Shown here: in pieces, positions 7,676-16,309 of the stretch | How positions within the stretch are numbered: the stretch's first letter is position 1 | Layout: each line of letters starts with the position of its first letter | Assembly (NCBI RefSeq): GCF_001895265.1 | Contig: NZ_CP016796.1 | Coordinates: 124,001-188,000, forward strand | Direction of reading: 5' to 3' | Length of the DNA stretch: 64,000 nt | From: Francisella uliginis | Lineage (GTDB): Bacteria; Pseudomonadota; Gammaproteobacteria; Francisellales; Francisellaceae | Translations under genes and position numbers: made by a program | Notes under the pieces: generated by a model | Databases searched by the model: none | Seen by the model: the letters and a program-made list of their open reading frames with translations, nothing else | Told to the model about the DNA's origin: nothing

Positions 7676-8788
7676 ATGAATGTCCTTATGATTGGAGGGT
7701 ATGACTCTCCTAACGATCAGTATTTTGATAAAACTTTTTGTTTTTTTGAGAAAATTGTAGAAAAATATGATCATGTTCGAGGAATATATAGTGTTGGCAA
7801 CTTAGAGAATTTTAAAAAACTTCCAACATGCGTGGATTTTGTAGAGATAGGACATCCATCATCAAAGCTTGACTTCAAAGGTATAAGCAAGTTTCGCAAA
7901 GTTATTAAAGAAAGAAATATTGATATTGTTCATTGTGTCAGTAATAGATACTTAGGCATTATAAACTTAGCAGTAACTTTTTTAAAAAAGAAACCTAAGA
8001 TTATTTGTCGTAGAGGGATCGTTAGGGATATTAAGTATTTTGATCCTACAGAATATATAACTTACTTAAGTCCCAATCTTTCTCATGTTATAGCCTTATC
8101 TGAATGTATAAATAAGCAATTAACTAGCTATAAGAGGTTTCATGATAAAGTAACAACTATTTATCAATCTATTGAATATAAAGATTTAAATATATCTGAA
8201 GACATAAGCTTAAGAAAAGAGTACTCTATCCCTGATAATACCTTAATAGTAGGAGTGGTTGCTAACTATAGAAAAATTAAAGGTCTTGAATTGCTTATTG
8301 AAGCGATGAACTCTATTTTAGAGAAGAAAGACAAAAATATTTGCCTTGTGGTTATTGGTGAAGGTTGTGAAAAGAATTTAAAAGGACTTGTTAAGCAAGA
8401 GGTTTCAGATAGGGTTTTATTTCTTGGGTCTAAAAAAGATCCAGCAAACTATGTAAAATCATTTGACCTGTATGTTCAACCTTCTTTCTCTGAGGGATTA
8501 TCTTTTGCTCTTGTAGAATCAATACTTGTTGGGTGTTGTCCTATAGTCTCAAATGTTGGAGGAATGCCTGAGATTGTAAAAAATAATGAAAGAGGGCTTA
8601 CGTTTGAAAAAGGTAATATAGCAGATCTAGAAAATAAGATAGACTATCTTATTGAAAATTCTGATGAAAGAATAAAATCTTCAAAAAATGCAAAACAATG
8701 GGTTGAACGAGAGTTTACTATGAATAAAATGGTAATGAAAACGTATAATCTATATGAAAAACTTTTGACGAAAGAGCCTAACTCCTAA
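7676..8788 (+). CDS. Glycosyltransferase, GT-B fold, family 4 type
   Basis: A 370-residue nucleotide-sugar glycosyltransferase with two Rossmann domains. The C-terminal donor-binding half shows the usual marks: VVANYRKIKGLELLIEAM, VVIGEGCEKNL, VLFLGSKKDPANYVKSFDLYVQPSFSEGLSFALVESI (the Glu-x7-Glu motif) and GGMPEIV. There is no signal peptide or membrane span, so it acts at the cytoplasmic face. It starts two bases after the aspS stop and is the only sugar-transfer gene nearby. Its substrate is unknown; surface polysaccharide or lipid A core are possible but not supported by context. Confidence 0.85.
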   Translation: MNVLMIGGYDSPNDQYFDKTFCFFEKIVEKYDHVRGIYSVGNLENFKKLPTCVDFVEIGHPSSKLDFKGISKFRKVIKERNIDIVHCVSNRYLGIINLAVTFLKKKPKIICRRGIVRDIKYFDPTEYITYLSPNLSHVIALSECINKQLTSYKRFHDKVTTIYQSIEYKDLNISEDISLRKEYSIPDNTLIVGVVANYRKIKGLELLIEAMNSILEKKDKNICLVVIGEGCEKNLKGLVKQEVSDRVLFLGSKKDPANYVKSFDLYVQPSFSEGLSFALVESILVGCCPIVSNVGGMPEIVKNNERGLTFEKGNIADLENKIDYLIENSDERIKSSKNAKQWVEREFTMNKMVMKTYNLYEKLLTKEPNS

Positions 8789-8880
8789 AAATATGAAGTA
8801 GTATAATTGACAAGTTACTTTTATATTTTATTGTAATTCACTTTTATTCATATAAATTTTAAAGGATGTCTTAAATAAAA

Positions 8881-10737
8881 ATGCAAAAAAATTCTTTAGT
8901 AATTTTTAAATCAAAACCTGCGAAGGTTATTGATGTTTTAGATAAAAAAATAGAAATAGAAACTTTAGATGGTAAAAATATAAAGCTACCTCCTAAGAAT
9001 GTTCAATTATTAGTACATGCAGGTCGTGATTTTGAACTTGATAGTCTAGAGCAACTGGATATCTCTGAGTTAGAAATGACTTGGGATTTACTACAAGAGC
9101 AACAAAGTACAACTATAGAAGAGTTATGTGAGCTTTTATTTGAGAGTGTAGGTATAAATGAAGCATATACAGTATGGTCACTGGTATCTCAAGGTGAGTA
9201 TTTTAGTTTTGATGATAACTTTAATATCATGGTTCATTCTTCAAGTGAGCGTAATGCAATTGTTAAAGAAAGACAAGAAAAGCAAAAAAAAGAGCAAGAA
9301 CTAAATGATTTTATAGAACGAGTAAAACAAAAAAGTTATGCTCCAGAGGATGAGAAGTTTTTAAAAGAGATTGCAACTCTAGCAACATTAAAAAGTCCAA
9401 ATTGTCGCTTATTCAAATATCTTAATATGGAAGAGTCTGAGAACAGTGCTTATAAGCTTTTGCTAGATGTAGGTTATTGGGATGAGTTTTATAATCCGTA
9501 TTTGTATAGATATAAAGCAGAACTTGAAAATAACCCTGCAGAGTTTGTATATAATTGTGATTCAGATGCTGATAGAGTCGATCTAACACACTTAATAGCT
9601 TATGCAATTGATGATGAGGGCAGTAATGACCCTGATGATGCAATAAGTTGGGATTCAGATAGAAATAAAATGTGGGTGCACATAGCAGATCCATCATCAA
9701 GTATAAGTTTTGGTGATGAAGTAGATCTAGAAGCAAGAGCAAGAGGTTCAAACCTTTATGTTCCAGAAAAGATAGTTTCTATGCTTCCGCAACAAGCTAC
9801 TGAAGAGCTTGGACTAGGGCTAAAAGATATTTCTCCAGCTTTATCTGTAGGTTTTACAGTTAGTGAGCAAGGAGATATCCACGATGTTGAAATATGTTTT
9901 AGTAAGATAAAAGTAACAAGACACTCATATGAATTTGCAGAGGGGCATATCGAAGATTTGGAGCTTGGAGATATAATCGCTTATGCAAAAAAATTTACTC
10001 AGAAGCGCTTGTCTCAAAAAGCTGTAGAGCTCGATTTTCCTGAGATCAAGATAAGCCTTGATGAAGATAAAAATGTTAAATTAACAGATCTACCAAGATT
10101 AAACTCAAGGACTCTTATCAGAGATACTATGCTAATGGCAGGGGTTGCTATAGGCCAGTTTTGTATAGAGAATGATATTGCAGTGCCTTTTTCAACCCAA
10201 CCTGAACATGACCTCGAGCAAGAGCATTTAGATAATCTTAATTCAATTGCAGATATGTTTGCTACACGTAAGAAATTACAAAGAGGAAAGTACTCGACGA
10301 CTCCTGCTATGCATGCGGGTATGGGGTTAGATACTTATGTGCAAGTTACAAGCCCATTAAGAAGATACCTTGATTTACTTGTTCACTATCAGCTTAGAAA
10401 TTTCTTAAGCCAAGAAACACTATTACAAGCAGAAGAAGTTGACAATATAATTGCTCAAGTTGATATTCCTATTCGAACAAATAGGCAGACTGAACGTTTT
10501 TCTAATTCTCATTGGAAGCTTGTTTACCTATTACAGAATCCAAACTTAGAATTTGAGGCAACTGTGATCGAAAAATTAGAAAGAGGTCGATTAATGGTTT
10601 CTATAGCAGATCTGGCAATGACTAAAAAACTTTCTGTAAGTGGGAAGTATGAATTAAATGATATTTTAAAATTACAAAATACCTCTGTAAACCTTGTAAC
10701 ACAAGAGGCTTTCTTCAAGGTTATAGAAGAAAGTTAA
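8881..10737 (+). CDS. RNB-domain exoribonuclease (RNase II/R family)
   Basis: A 618-residue protein of the RNase II family, which degrades RNA from the 3' end. The catalytic aspartate cluster is visible in IDDEGSNDPDDAISWD (about residue 235-250), and the RNB signature SPLRRYLDLLVHYQL stands near 490. The N-terminal 200 residues are not the cold-shock pair of E. coli RNase II or R; a charged helix (about 120-160) lies there instead. The C terminus is short, with at most a small S1-like barrel. I therefore call the family and not rnb or rnr. AAAGGA at 8861-8866 is 14 bases from the ATG, rather far. A TTGACA hexamer at 8807-8812 may be part of its promoter. Confidence 0.85.
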   Translation: MQKNSLVIFKSKPAKVIDVLDKKIEIETLDGKNIKLPPKNVQLLVHAGRDFELDSLEQLDISELEMTWDLLQEQQSTTIEELCELLFESVGINEAYTVWSLVSQGEYFSFDDNFNIMVHSSSERNAIVKERQEKQKKEQELNDFIERVKQKSYAPEDEKFLKEIATLATLKSPNCRLFKYLNMEESENSAYKLLLDVGYWDEFYNPYLYRYKAELENNPAEFVYNCDSDADRVDLTHLIAYAIDDEGSNDPDDAISWDSDRNKMWVHIADPSSSISFGDEVDLEARARGSNLYVPEKIVSMLPQQATEELGLGLKDISPALSVGFTVSEQGDIHDVEICFSKIKVTRHSYEFAEGHIEDLELGDIIAYAKKFTQKRLSQKAVELDFPEIKISLDEDKNVKLTDLPRLNSRTLIRDTMLMAGVAIGQFCIENDIAVPFSTQPEHDLEQEHLDNLNSIADMFATRKKLQRGKYSTTPAMHAGMGLDTYVQVTSPLRRYLDLLVHYQLRNFLSQETLLQAEEVDNIIAQVDIPIRTNRQTERFSNSHWKLVYLLQNPNLEFEATVIEKLERGRLMVSIADLAMTKKLSVSGKYELNDILKLQNTSVNLVTQEAFFKVIEES

Positions 10738-10944
10738 CCACATTCTAACAATAAACTCACAGTTTTATCCACAGGTTGTGAAAAATCAAAAAGAGTCTTT
10801 TTTTATATTTAACTTATGTTCTGTATGTATTGATTTATAAGGGTTTTAGAGTGGTGAAATTTACTTCACTAAAAGATAGTTAAAGATTCCACACAGAAAT
10901 TTCATATATATATAAACATACTTATCCACAACGGCTGTGAATTA
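10734..10944. other. DnaA-box cluster: candidate oriC or DnaA-binding locus
   Basis: The 331-base gap between the RNB gene and the esterase gene holds two perfect DnaA boxes TTATCCACA (10765-10773, 10922-10930). A one-mismatch box TTAACCACA (10734-10742) also spans the RNB stop codon. Each perfect box is followed by an inverted weak box, TGTGAAAAA at 10777-10785 and TGTGAATTA at 10936-10944. Between them are AT-rich tracts, notably alternating TA at 10903-10913 directly before the second perfect box, which could unwind. I recall that aspS lies close to dnaA in F. tularensis, so this may be the replication origin. Without skew data that remains a hypothesis. Confidence 0.5.
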
Positions 10945-11068
10945 TTGTTTTCCCCCATGGAATTGCTTAATATATAAGGCTTTTGATGTTATTTATATTC
11001 TCTAGTGGTTAATAAATCATATAAATTAATGTATCATTTTCTTTAATTATTTAGAGTTTAGAAAAATT

Positions 11069-11737
11069 ATGAATTACGAATTAATTGAACCAAAAGGTCA
11101 AGCAAAATTTTGTGTTATTTGGTTACATGGTCTTGGGGCTGATGGACATGATTTTGTTGATATTGTAGATCATCTTGATGTATCTATTGAAAACATTCGC
11201 TTTATCTTCCCTCATGCAGATGTAATGCCTGTTACCATAAATATGGGAATGCAGATGAGAGCTTGGTATGATATTAAATCATTAGATGCAGGTAGCTTAA
11301 ATAGAGTTGTAGATGTTCAAGGTATAAATACATCAATCGAAAAGCTTAACAATCTAATAGATGAACAAGTTAGTCAAGGTATTTCTAGTGAGAATATTAT
11401 CTTAGCAGGTTTCTCACAAGGTGGGGTTATTGTAACTTATGCTACTATTTTGTCTAAGCGTAAATTTGCAGGTTTGATGGCACTGTCTACGTATTTACCT
11501 GCTTGGGATGAGTTTAAAGATAATATTGCAGAAATAAATGAAGATGCTGCGATATTAGTATGTCATGGAACTCATGATCAAGTATTACCCGAAGTATTAG
11601 GTAAAGACCTATCTTCTAAGCTTAGGGATAATGGTTTTAGTAATGAATATAAACATTACTCAGGGATGCAACATTCCGTGTGTATAGAAGAAATAAAAGA
11701 TATATCTAACTTTATAGCAAAAGCATTTAATATATGA
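11069..11737 (+). CDS. Carboxylesterase / acyl-protein thioesterase-like serine hydrolase
   Basis: A 222-residue alpha/beta hydrolase of the phospholipase/carboxylesterase (acyl-protein thioesterase) family. It has the oxyanion segment LHGLGADGHDF (about 19-29), the nucleophile elbow GFSQGG with Ser116, and the probable partners Asp170 in HGTHDQVLP and His202 in MQHSVCIEE. It is soluble, without a signal peptide. It looks like FTT258 of F. tularensis, a serine hydrolase that cleaves short acyl esters and has been studied structurally. The ATG has little Shine-Dalgarno. The stop overlaps the hemC start by four bases (ATGA), so the two are translationally coupled. Confidence 0.9.
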   Translation: MNYELIEPKGQAKFCVIWLHGLGADGHDFVDIVDHLDVSIENIRFIFPHADVMPVTINMGMQMRAWYDIKSLDAGSLNRVVDVQGINTSIEKLNNLIDEQVSQGISSENIILAGFSQGGVIVTYATILSKRKFAGLMALSTYLPAWDEFKDNIAEINEDAAILVCHGTHDQVLPEVLGKDLSSKLRDNGFSNEYKHYSGMQHSVCIEEIKDISNFIAKAFNI

Positions 11738-12636
11738 AACAAATAGTTATAGCTAGTAGAGATAGTAAGCTAGCATTATGGCAGACGAACTTTGTCAGAA
11801 ACAGAATAGAGAAAGAACTAAATATTCCTTGTCGAATTAGCACAATGAAAACACAAGGAGATATTATTCTTGATAAGCCTCTCAATAAGATTGGAGGTAA
11901 GGCTCTTTTTATGAAAGAGTTAGAAGTTGCAATGCAAAATAATAAGGCTAATATAGCTGTGCATTCTCTTAAGGATGTTCCATATGAGTTACCAGAAGGT
12001 TTTTGTCTAGCAAGTTTTATGCCAAGAGAAGATCCTCGCGATGCATTTGTTTCAAACAACTATAGTTCTATAGATGATCTTCCTCAAGGAGCTGTTGTTG
12101 GGACATCTAGCTTGCGTCGAAAATCCCAATTACTTAACTATAGAAAAGATCTTGTGATAAAAGAGCTAAGAGGTAATGTCCAAACAAGGTTAGCAAAATT
12201 AGATGCAGGAAATTATGATGCGATAATTTTAGCAGGTGCAGGGCTTATTCGTTTGGAGCTTCAAAATAGGATAAAACAATTTATCCCAACAGATATATCA
12301 TTACCAGCAGTGGGTCAAGGTATTGTTGTTATCGAGGCTTTAGAAAAGGATAAAGAACTTTTTGAGATTCTACAAAAGCTTAATTGTGCAGAAAGCTATA
12401 TTGTTGCTAGTGCAGAAAGAGCATTTAATGAAGAGCTTAAAGGTGGTTGTCATGTAGCTATAGGAGCTTATGCACAAATTATAGATGAGCAAATAACTCT
12501 TACTGCAATGGTTGCTAGTAGTAATGGAGATCGTATATTAAGACATAGTATAACTGGAGAGAATCCTTTGGCTTTAGGTAAACAATTAGCCCAAAAGATG
12601 ATAGAATTGGGCGCACGCGAAATATTGGAGAGTTAG
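11734..12636 (+). CDS. hemC: Porphobilinogen deaminase (hydroxymethylbilane synthase)
   Basis: A 300-residue heme-pathway enzyme that joins four porphobilinogens into hydroxymethylbilane. Marks of the family: IASRDSKLALWQTNFV at the N terminus, VHSLKDVPYELPEG, VGTSSLRRKSQL, LRGNVQTRLAKLD, LPAVGQGIVVIE, and the dipyrromethane-cofactor cysteine in LKGGCHVAIGAY. It overlaps the preceding esterase gene by four bases and abuts crcB directly. No hemD follows, so heme genes are dispersed here. Confidence 0.97.
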   Translation: MKQIVIASRDSKLALWQTNFVRNRIEKELNIPCRISTMKTQGDIILDKPLNKIGGKALFMKELEVAMQNNKANIAVHSLKDVPYELPEGFCLASFMPREDPRDAFVSNNYSSIDDLPQGAVVGTSSLRRKSQLLNYRKDLVIKELRGNVQTRLAKLDAGNYDAIILAGAGLIRLELQNRIKQFIPTDISLPAVGQGIVVIEALEKDKELFEILQKLNCAESYIVASAERAFNEELKGGCHVAIGAYAQIIDEQITLTAMVASSNGDRILRHSITGENPLALGKQLAQKMIELGAREILES

Positions 12637-13029
12637 ATGGGGACTTTATTATTATTGGTAGGAATTGGTGGAGGTCTTGGTGCAATGTCGAGATTTGCAC
12701 TAACTCAAGCAACAGCAAGTATCTCAAAGCAAATTCCCTTAGGAATTTTATTTTGTAATGTTATAGGTTCGTTAGTTATAGGAATGGTTGCGGCTTTTTT
12801 GCTTGAAACAAAGCTTTTTAATGAAGATATCTCAACCTATGTAAGATCTCTTTTTGTTACAGGATTCTTAGGAGGCTTTACAACTTTTTCAAGTTTTAGT
12901 TTAGATATTTTAAACTTATTACAAAGAGGCGAGATGTTTATAGCCTTAGGATATGTACTTGTAAGTGTGTTAGTATCTTTATTTGCTGTTATTATAGGAT
13001 ATTATTTCATAATAGGACTTTATAGATGA
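12637..13029 (+). CDS. crcB: CrcB/Fluc fluoride channel
   Basis: A 130-residue inner-membrane protein with four hydrophobic helices and the Fluc signatures GGGLGAMSRFALTQ, GNVIGSLVIG-like FCNVIGSLVIGM, and GFLGGFTTFSSFS. Such proteins form antiparallel dimers that let fluoride leave the cell. It begins at the base after the hemC stop and its own stop overlaps the next start (ATGA). No fluoride-riboswitch sequence is seen; it sits inside an operon. Confidence 0.93.
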   Translation: MGTLLLLVGIGGGLGAMSRFALTQATASISKQIPLGILFCNVIGSLVIGMVAAFLLETKLFNEDISTYVRSLFVTGFLGGFTTFSSFSLDILNLLQRGEMFIALGYVLVSVLVSLFAVIIGYYFIIGLYR

Positions 13030-13439
13030 AAAAAATAATAATTGGCTTAGCTTTATCTCTAGTTTTAGCTATATCTGGATGTATTCCTTTTGCTGGGGGA
13101 AATGTGGCAGTTCAAGATGGTCTTTTTGGTGTTAATGATGGTATTAATAGTCTTGAAATGGAACAAGGAACAACAGTCAAACAAGTTTATGATGCTATAA
13201 AAAAAGCTATTAAAAAACATCCAAAAGAGTTTGAAGTTAAGGGAGATGATTATGGTAGTGAGAAATCAACTGTATGGACTTTCTCAAATAAATATAATCA
13301 ACCAGTTACATTTTATGCTCTCAAAAAAGGTGATAATGTTTATATTGGTGTATATCTTGGTTCAGATAAAAGATCTAAAGATAAGAAGATGCAGCGTATT
13401 TATTACCTAGAAGATTTAGTTTTAGATAATTTAAAATAA
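13026..13439 (+). CDS. Small lipoprotein of DUF3568 type
   Basis: A 137-residue protein with a lipoprotein signal: KK, a hydrophobic run, then the lipobox AISGC with Cys at about residue 19. The mature part has a helix (VKQVYDAIKKAIKKHPKEF) followed by beta-rich sequence, resembling the DUF3568 lipoproteins found in Francisella. It overlaps crcB by four bases and closes the esterase-hemC-crcB operon. Function unknown; expected to be anchored in the outer membrane or inner membrane leaflet. Confidence 0.75.
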   Translation: MKKIIIGLALSLVLAISGCIPFAGGNVAVQDGLFGVNDGINSLEMEQGTTVKQVYDAIKKAIKKHPKEFEVKGDDYGSEKSTVWTFSNKYNQPVTFYALKKGDNVYIGVYLGSDKRSKDKKMQRIYYLEDLVLDNLK

Positions 13440-13598
13440 GCCTTAGGTTCTCCATTTATTCGTACTAGCTAATTATTACCTGAATTATTTTCATAAAAAA
13501 TTTATCAATTTTACTTATATATAAAATAAGAAATATTAATTTTATAATTAATTGTCGCGAATATATAATTTCTTCGGAATTATCCAAAGAGGGAAGTA

Positions 13599-13673
13599 AT
13601 GAAAATTTTCCAGAAAGTAACTATATCTATTTTGACCCGATTAAGTCATTGTGTGCAGTCTTTTAAATATTAA
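13599..13673 (+). CDS. Possible 24-codon small ORF in front of the glycine-zipper lipoprotein
   Basis: ATG at 13599, TAA at 13671-13673, product MKIFQKVTISILTRLSHCVQ plus four residues. GAGGGAAG just upstream (13589-13596) is a better ribosome binding site than most in this window. Before it, 13566-13584 can fold into a hairpin with a C(UUCG)G loop and one bulge. The peptide has no match I recognise. It may be a leader peptide, a remnant or chance; the good binding site is the only real support. Confidence 0.25.
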   Translation: MKIFQKVTISILTRLSHCVQSFKY

Positions 13674-13722
13674 AATCAAATTTGATTACTATAGCAGAAA
13701 ATATATCAATCTAAGGAAATTT

Positions 13723-14193
13723 ATGAAGAAATACTCGCCAATCGCTCTTTCATTATTGTTAATATCTTGTTCAAGCAATCCTGAGATCACTAAGCTTGGA
13801 CCAGGAGTTGTTAAATCTGAAGAGCAACTAATTAGTAAAGAGCAAATGAAAAAAGATGAAACTAAAAAAGATGTTCTAACTGGAGCAGGTGTAGGAGCTG
13901 GCTCAGGGGCGGCAGTAGGGGCAGGTGTAGGAGCTGGTACAGGAGCGATCGTTGGAGCCGGGACAGGAGCTCTTGTAGGAGCTGGAGGAGGCTATATTTA
14001 TGTATCGAATAAGGATGATATTATTGGTAAATATAAGTACCAGGTTTTACAAGATGGTAAAACAACACCGGTAACCTTTGAACAATTTCCTGATAAGAAT
14101 TATTTAGTTGGAGAGAAAGTTGACCTTTATAAAAGTGAATATAAAGGGGAAAAGACTTATTTTATAAAATCAGAGGAATCTAAAAAAGATTAG
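13723..14193 (+). CDS. Glycine-zipper outer-membrane lipoprotein
   Basis: The product of about 156 residues begins MKKYSPIALSLLLISCSSN, a lipoprotein signal with lipobox LISC. An in-frame start 72 bases upstream would spoil the signal, so ATG 13723, with AAGGAAA before it, is preferred. After a charged helix comes a long run of GAG(V/T)GAG-type repeats (about residues 54-92), a glycine zipper as in the Rick_17kDa/SlyB-type outer-membrane proteins, then a C-terminal beta-rich domain. It is transcribed alone, after a 283-base gap. A structural or membrane-associated role is likely; no enzyme motif is seen. Confidence 0.75.
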   Translation: MKKYSPIALSLLLISCSSNPEITKLGPGVVKSEEQLISKEQMKKDETKKDVLTGAGVGAGSGAAVGAGVGAGTGAIVGAGTGALVGAGGGYIYVSNKDDIIGKYKYQVLQDGKTTPVTFEQFPDKNYLVGEKVDLYKSEYKGEKTYFIKSEESKKD

Positions 14194-14195
14194 GT

Positions 14196-14363
14196 TTACT
14201 TCTCAACTTTGAAAGTTGTACCACAGTATGGACAAGTATTTGTTTTTTTATCCTTAAGATCAATATACACTCGAGGATGTAAGTTCCAATTTTCGTGGTA
14301 TTTTGTTGGGCAAGACACTCTTTCACCAGGATGTACTTTAATAATTCTTTGTTCTTTTTTCAT
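14196..14363 (-). CDS. CHCC zinc-finger protein
   Basis: A 55-residue cytoplasmic protein starting MKKEQRIIKVHPGERVSCP. It carries one Cys and two His (VSCPTKYHENWNLHP) and the pair CPYCG, the pattern of the zf-CHCC family related to mitochondrial NDUFS6. The reading frame is open for 28 more codons upstream, but only the start at 14363 gives the normal length of the family (about 55-65). It is convergent with the lipoprotein gene, two bases apart. Confidence 0.8.
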   Translation of the reverse strand: MKKEQRIIKVHPGERVSCPTKYHENWNLHPRVYIDLKDKKTNTCPYCGTTFKVEK

Positions 14364-14489
14364 TTTTCTGATGTAACAAATCTTATAGTGTCTAGATTTT
14401 AACAAAAATATAAAGAAATTAATAATACAAAAACAAATATAAATCACTTATACTTAAAGCGTTATGTAAAAAACAAAAGGTTTTGACAT

Positions 14490-16289
14490 ATGAAAAGGTT
14501 ATATAATGCAAATATGTCAGCAAAAGTATCTCGCACAAAGTGGGATGTTTTTGCTTTATCAATAATACTTTTAATCCTATGTATTTTTGTTTGGTCAACC
14601 TCTAATCTTGGAGGTGCAGTTGACTATACCAGTCAAACAAGCGTTGAAAAGTATTCGGAAATATCATTAAACTTATGGCTGCTACCTTATTATACAGCAG
14701 AAACAACTATTCGAATGTTTATTGGTTTGGGGATTTCCTTATTAGTAACATTTATTTTCGGTACATGGGCGGCAAAAAGTAAGAGAGCAGAGAGTCTGAT
14801 TATACCAGTTGTAGATATTTTACAGTCTATACCTGTACTAGGTTTTTTTGCTATAACTGTAACAGGCTTTTTAGCACTATTTCCAACCTCATTATGGGGA
14901 GCTCAGGCCGCTGTGATTTTTGGTATTATTACAGCACAAGCATGGAATATGATACTAAGTTTTTATCAATCATTAAAAACTGTTCCTAAAGAGCTAAATG
15001 AAGCAGCTGAAATGTACCAACTTTCGCCATGGCAGAAGTTCTGGAAAGTTGAAGTACCATTTTCGATGCCTGGCTTAGTTTGGAATACTATGATGTCGAT
15101 GTCGGCAAGTTGGTTTATGATAGTTGCATCTGAAACTATAATTGTTAATTTCAGTGCTTCGCAATCAATACCAATAAACTTATCAGGCATAGGATCTTTT
15201 ATTGATGCTGCTAATAATGCACAAAGCTTTGGAGCTGTAGGAGCTGCGATAGTTACAATGTTAATAACGATTGTACTATATGATCAGCTTTTATTTAGAC
15301 CATTGGTTGCATGGTCTGAAAAATTTGTCATAGGAGATAATCCGTCAGAAGCACATAGTAAGTCATGGTTCTTAAATATTCTACAAAAATCATTAGCTGT
15401 AAAAGTTTTCACCTCATTTTTAGCTAAAATTTCAAATAAAGTAGTGAATATTAAGATATTTAAAAAGGATCTTAATAAAGCTTATAATCGTAAAGTCCAT
15501 CGTAAGGCTGAGAAGTCAGAGAGTGCATTTAAGAGAATTTTTTGGAATGTAATTATTTCTATTGTTATTTTACTTTTACTATTTTCGATGTATCAAACTA
15601 TTTATGTAAAAAATCCTAATATAGGTATAGAAGAAACTCTAAAAGTTTTTATGTATGGTTTATTTACAGGTGCTAGAGTCGCTGTTTTGATACTTATTAC
15701 ATCTTTAATATGGGTTCCTATAGGTATATGGATTGGTTTGAGACCTAAGATAGCTCAAAAAGTCCAGCCTTATGCTCAAATGGCAGCGGCTTTCCCTGTC
15801 AACGTTTTATATGGTGTTTTTGGGACGTTAGTAGTAATGTTTAATCTACATTTTGATATCTGGTGTATTTTATTAATGGCTCTTGGGACACAATGGTATA
15901 TCTTATTTAACGTTATTGCAGGAGCATCGGCTATCCCAGAAGAGTTGAAGTTTGCTGCTACAAATATGCAGTTAAAAGGGATAGCAAAACTTAAGAAGTT
16001 CTTAATCCCTGCTGTAATGCCTTATTATGTTACTGGAGCAATTACAGCAGCAGGAGGCTCTTGGAATGCTAGTATTATTAGTGAGTACATAAACTGGGGC
16101 AAGGGTTCTGTAATTCAAGCTTCAGGTTTAGGTGATTATATTACAAAGTATACAAATATGCCTGGAGATCATACAGCTAATGTTCTTTTGGGTGTGATTG
16201 TTATGTGTATTTTAGTTGTAGCATCAAATAAATTGTTTTGGCGCAGATTATATAACTATGCAGAAAATCGTTTTAGTATGAATATGTAA
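14490..16289 (+). CDS. ABC transporter permease with two fused BPD domains
   Basis: A 599-residue inner-membrane protein made of two related permease halves, residues about 60-290 and 375-595. Each has the EAA loop that contacts the ATPase: ELNEAAEMYQLSPWQKFWKVEVPFS in the first and EELKFAATNMQLKGIAKLKKFLIP in the second. This is the nitrate/sulfonate/taurine (SsuC/TauC-like) type, but with both halves on one chain. AAAAGG at 14475-14480 supports the start. Its ATPase gene follows after 20 bases. No periplasmic binding protein is encoded nearby, so the substrate cannot be named. Confidence 0.88.
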   Translation: MKRLYNANMSAKVSRTKWDVFALSIILLILCIFVWSTSNLGGAVDYTSQTSVEKYSEISLNLWLLPYYTAETTIRMFIGLGISLLVTFIFGTWAAKSKRAESLIIPVVDILQSIPVLGFFAITVTGFLALFPTSLWGAQAAVIFGIITAQAWNMILSFYQSLKTVPKELNEAAEMYQLSPWQKFWKVEVPFSMPGLVWNTMMSMSASWFMIVASETIIVNFSASQSIPINLSGIGSFIDAANNAQSFGAVGAAIVTMLITIVLYDQLLFRPLVAWSEKFVIGDNPSEAHSKSWFLNILQKSLAVKVFTSFLAKISNKVVNIKIFKKDLNKAYNRKVHRKAEKSESAFKRIFWNVIISIVILLLLFSMYQTIYVKNPNIGIEETLKVFMYGLFTGARVAVLILITSLIWVPIGIWIGLRPKIAQKVQPYAQMAAAFPVNVLYGVFGTLVVMFNLHFDIWCILLMALGTQWYILFNVIAGASAIPEELKFAATNMQLKGIAKLKKFLIPAVMPYYVTGAITAAGGSWNASIISEYINWGKGSVIQASGLGDYITKYTNMPGDHTANVLLGVIVMCILVVASNKLFWRRLYNYAENRFSMNM

Positions 16290-16309
16290 AGCATAGAGGA
16301 TTTTTTAAA

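Noticed and set aside
9422-9751. Minus-strand open frame rich in Leu, His and Tyr inside the RNB gene
   Set aside because: It is a mirror of the acidic coding sequence on the plus strand, with repetitive composition and no ribosome binding site; the plus-strand gene has clear catalytic motifs.
13893-14000. The Gly-Ala repeat stretch as a DNA tandem repeat array
   Set aside because: The repeats are irregular at DNA level and explained by the glycine-zipper protein sequence.
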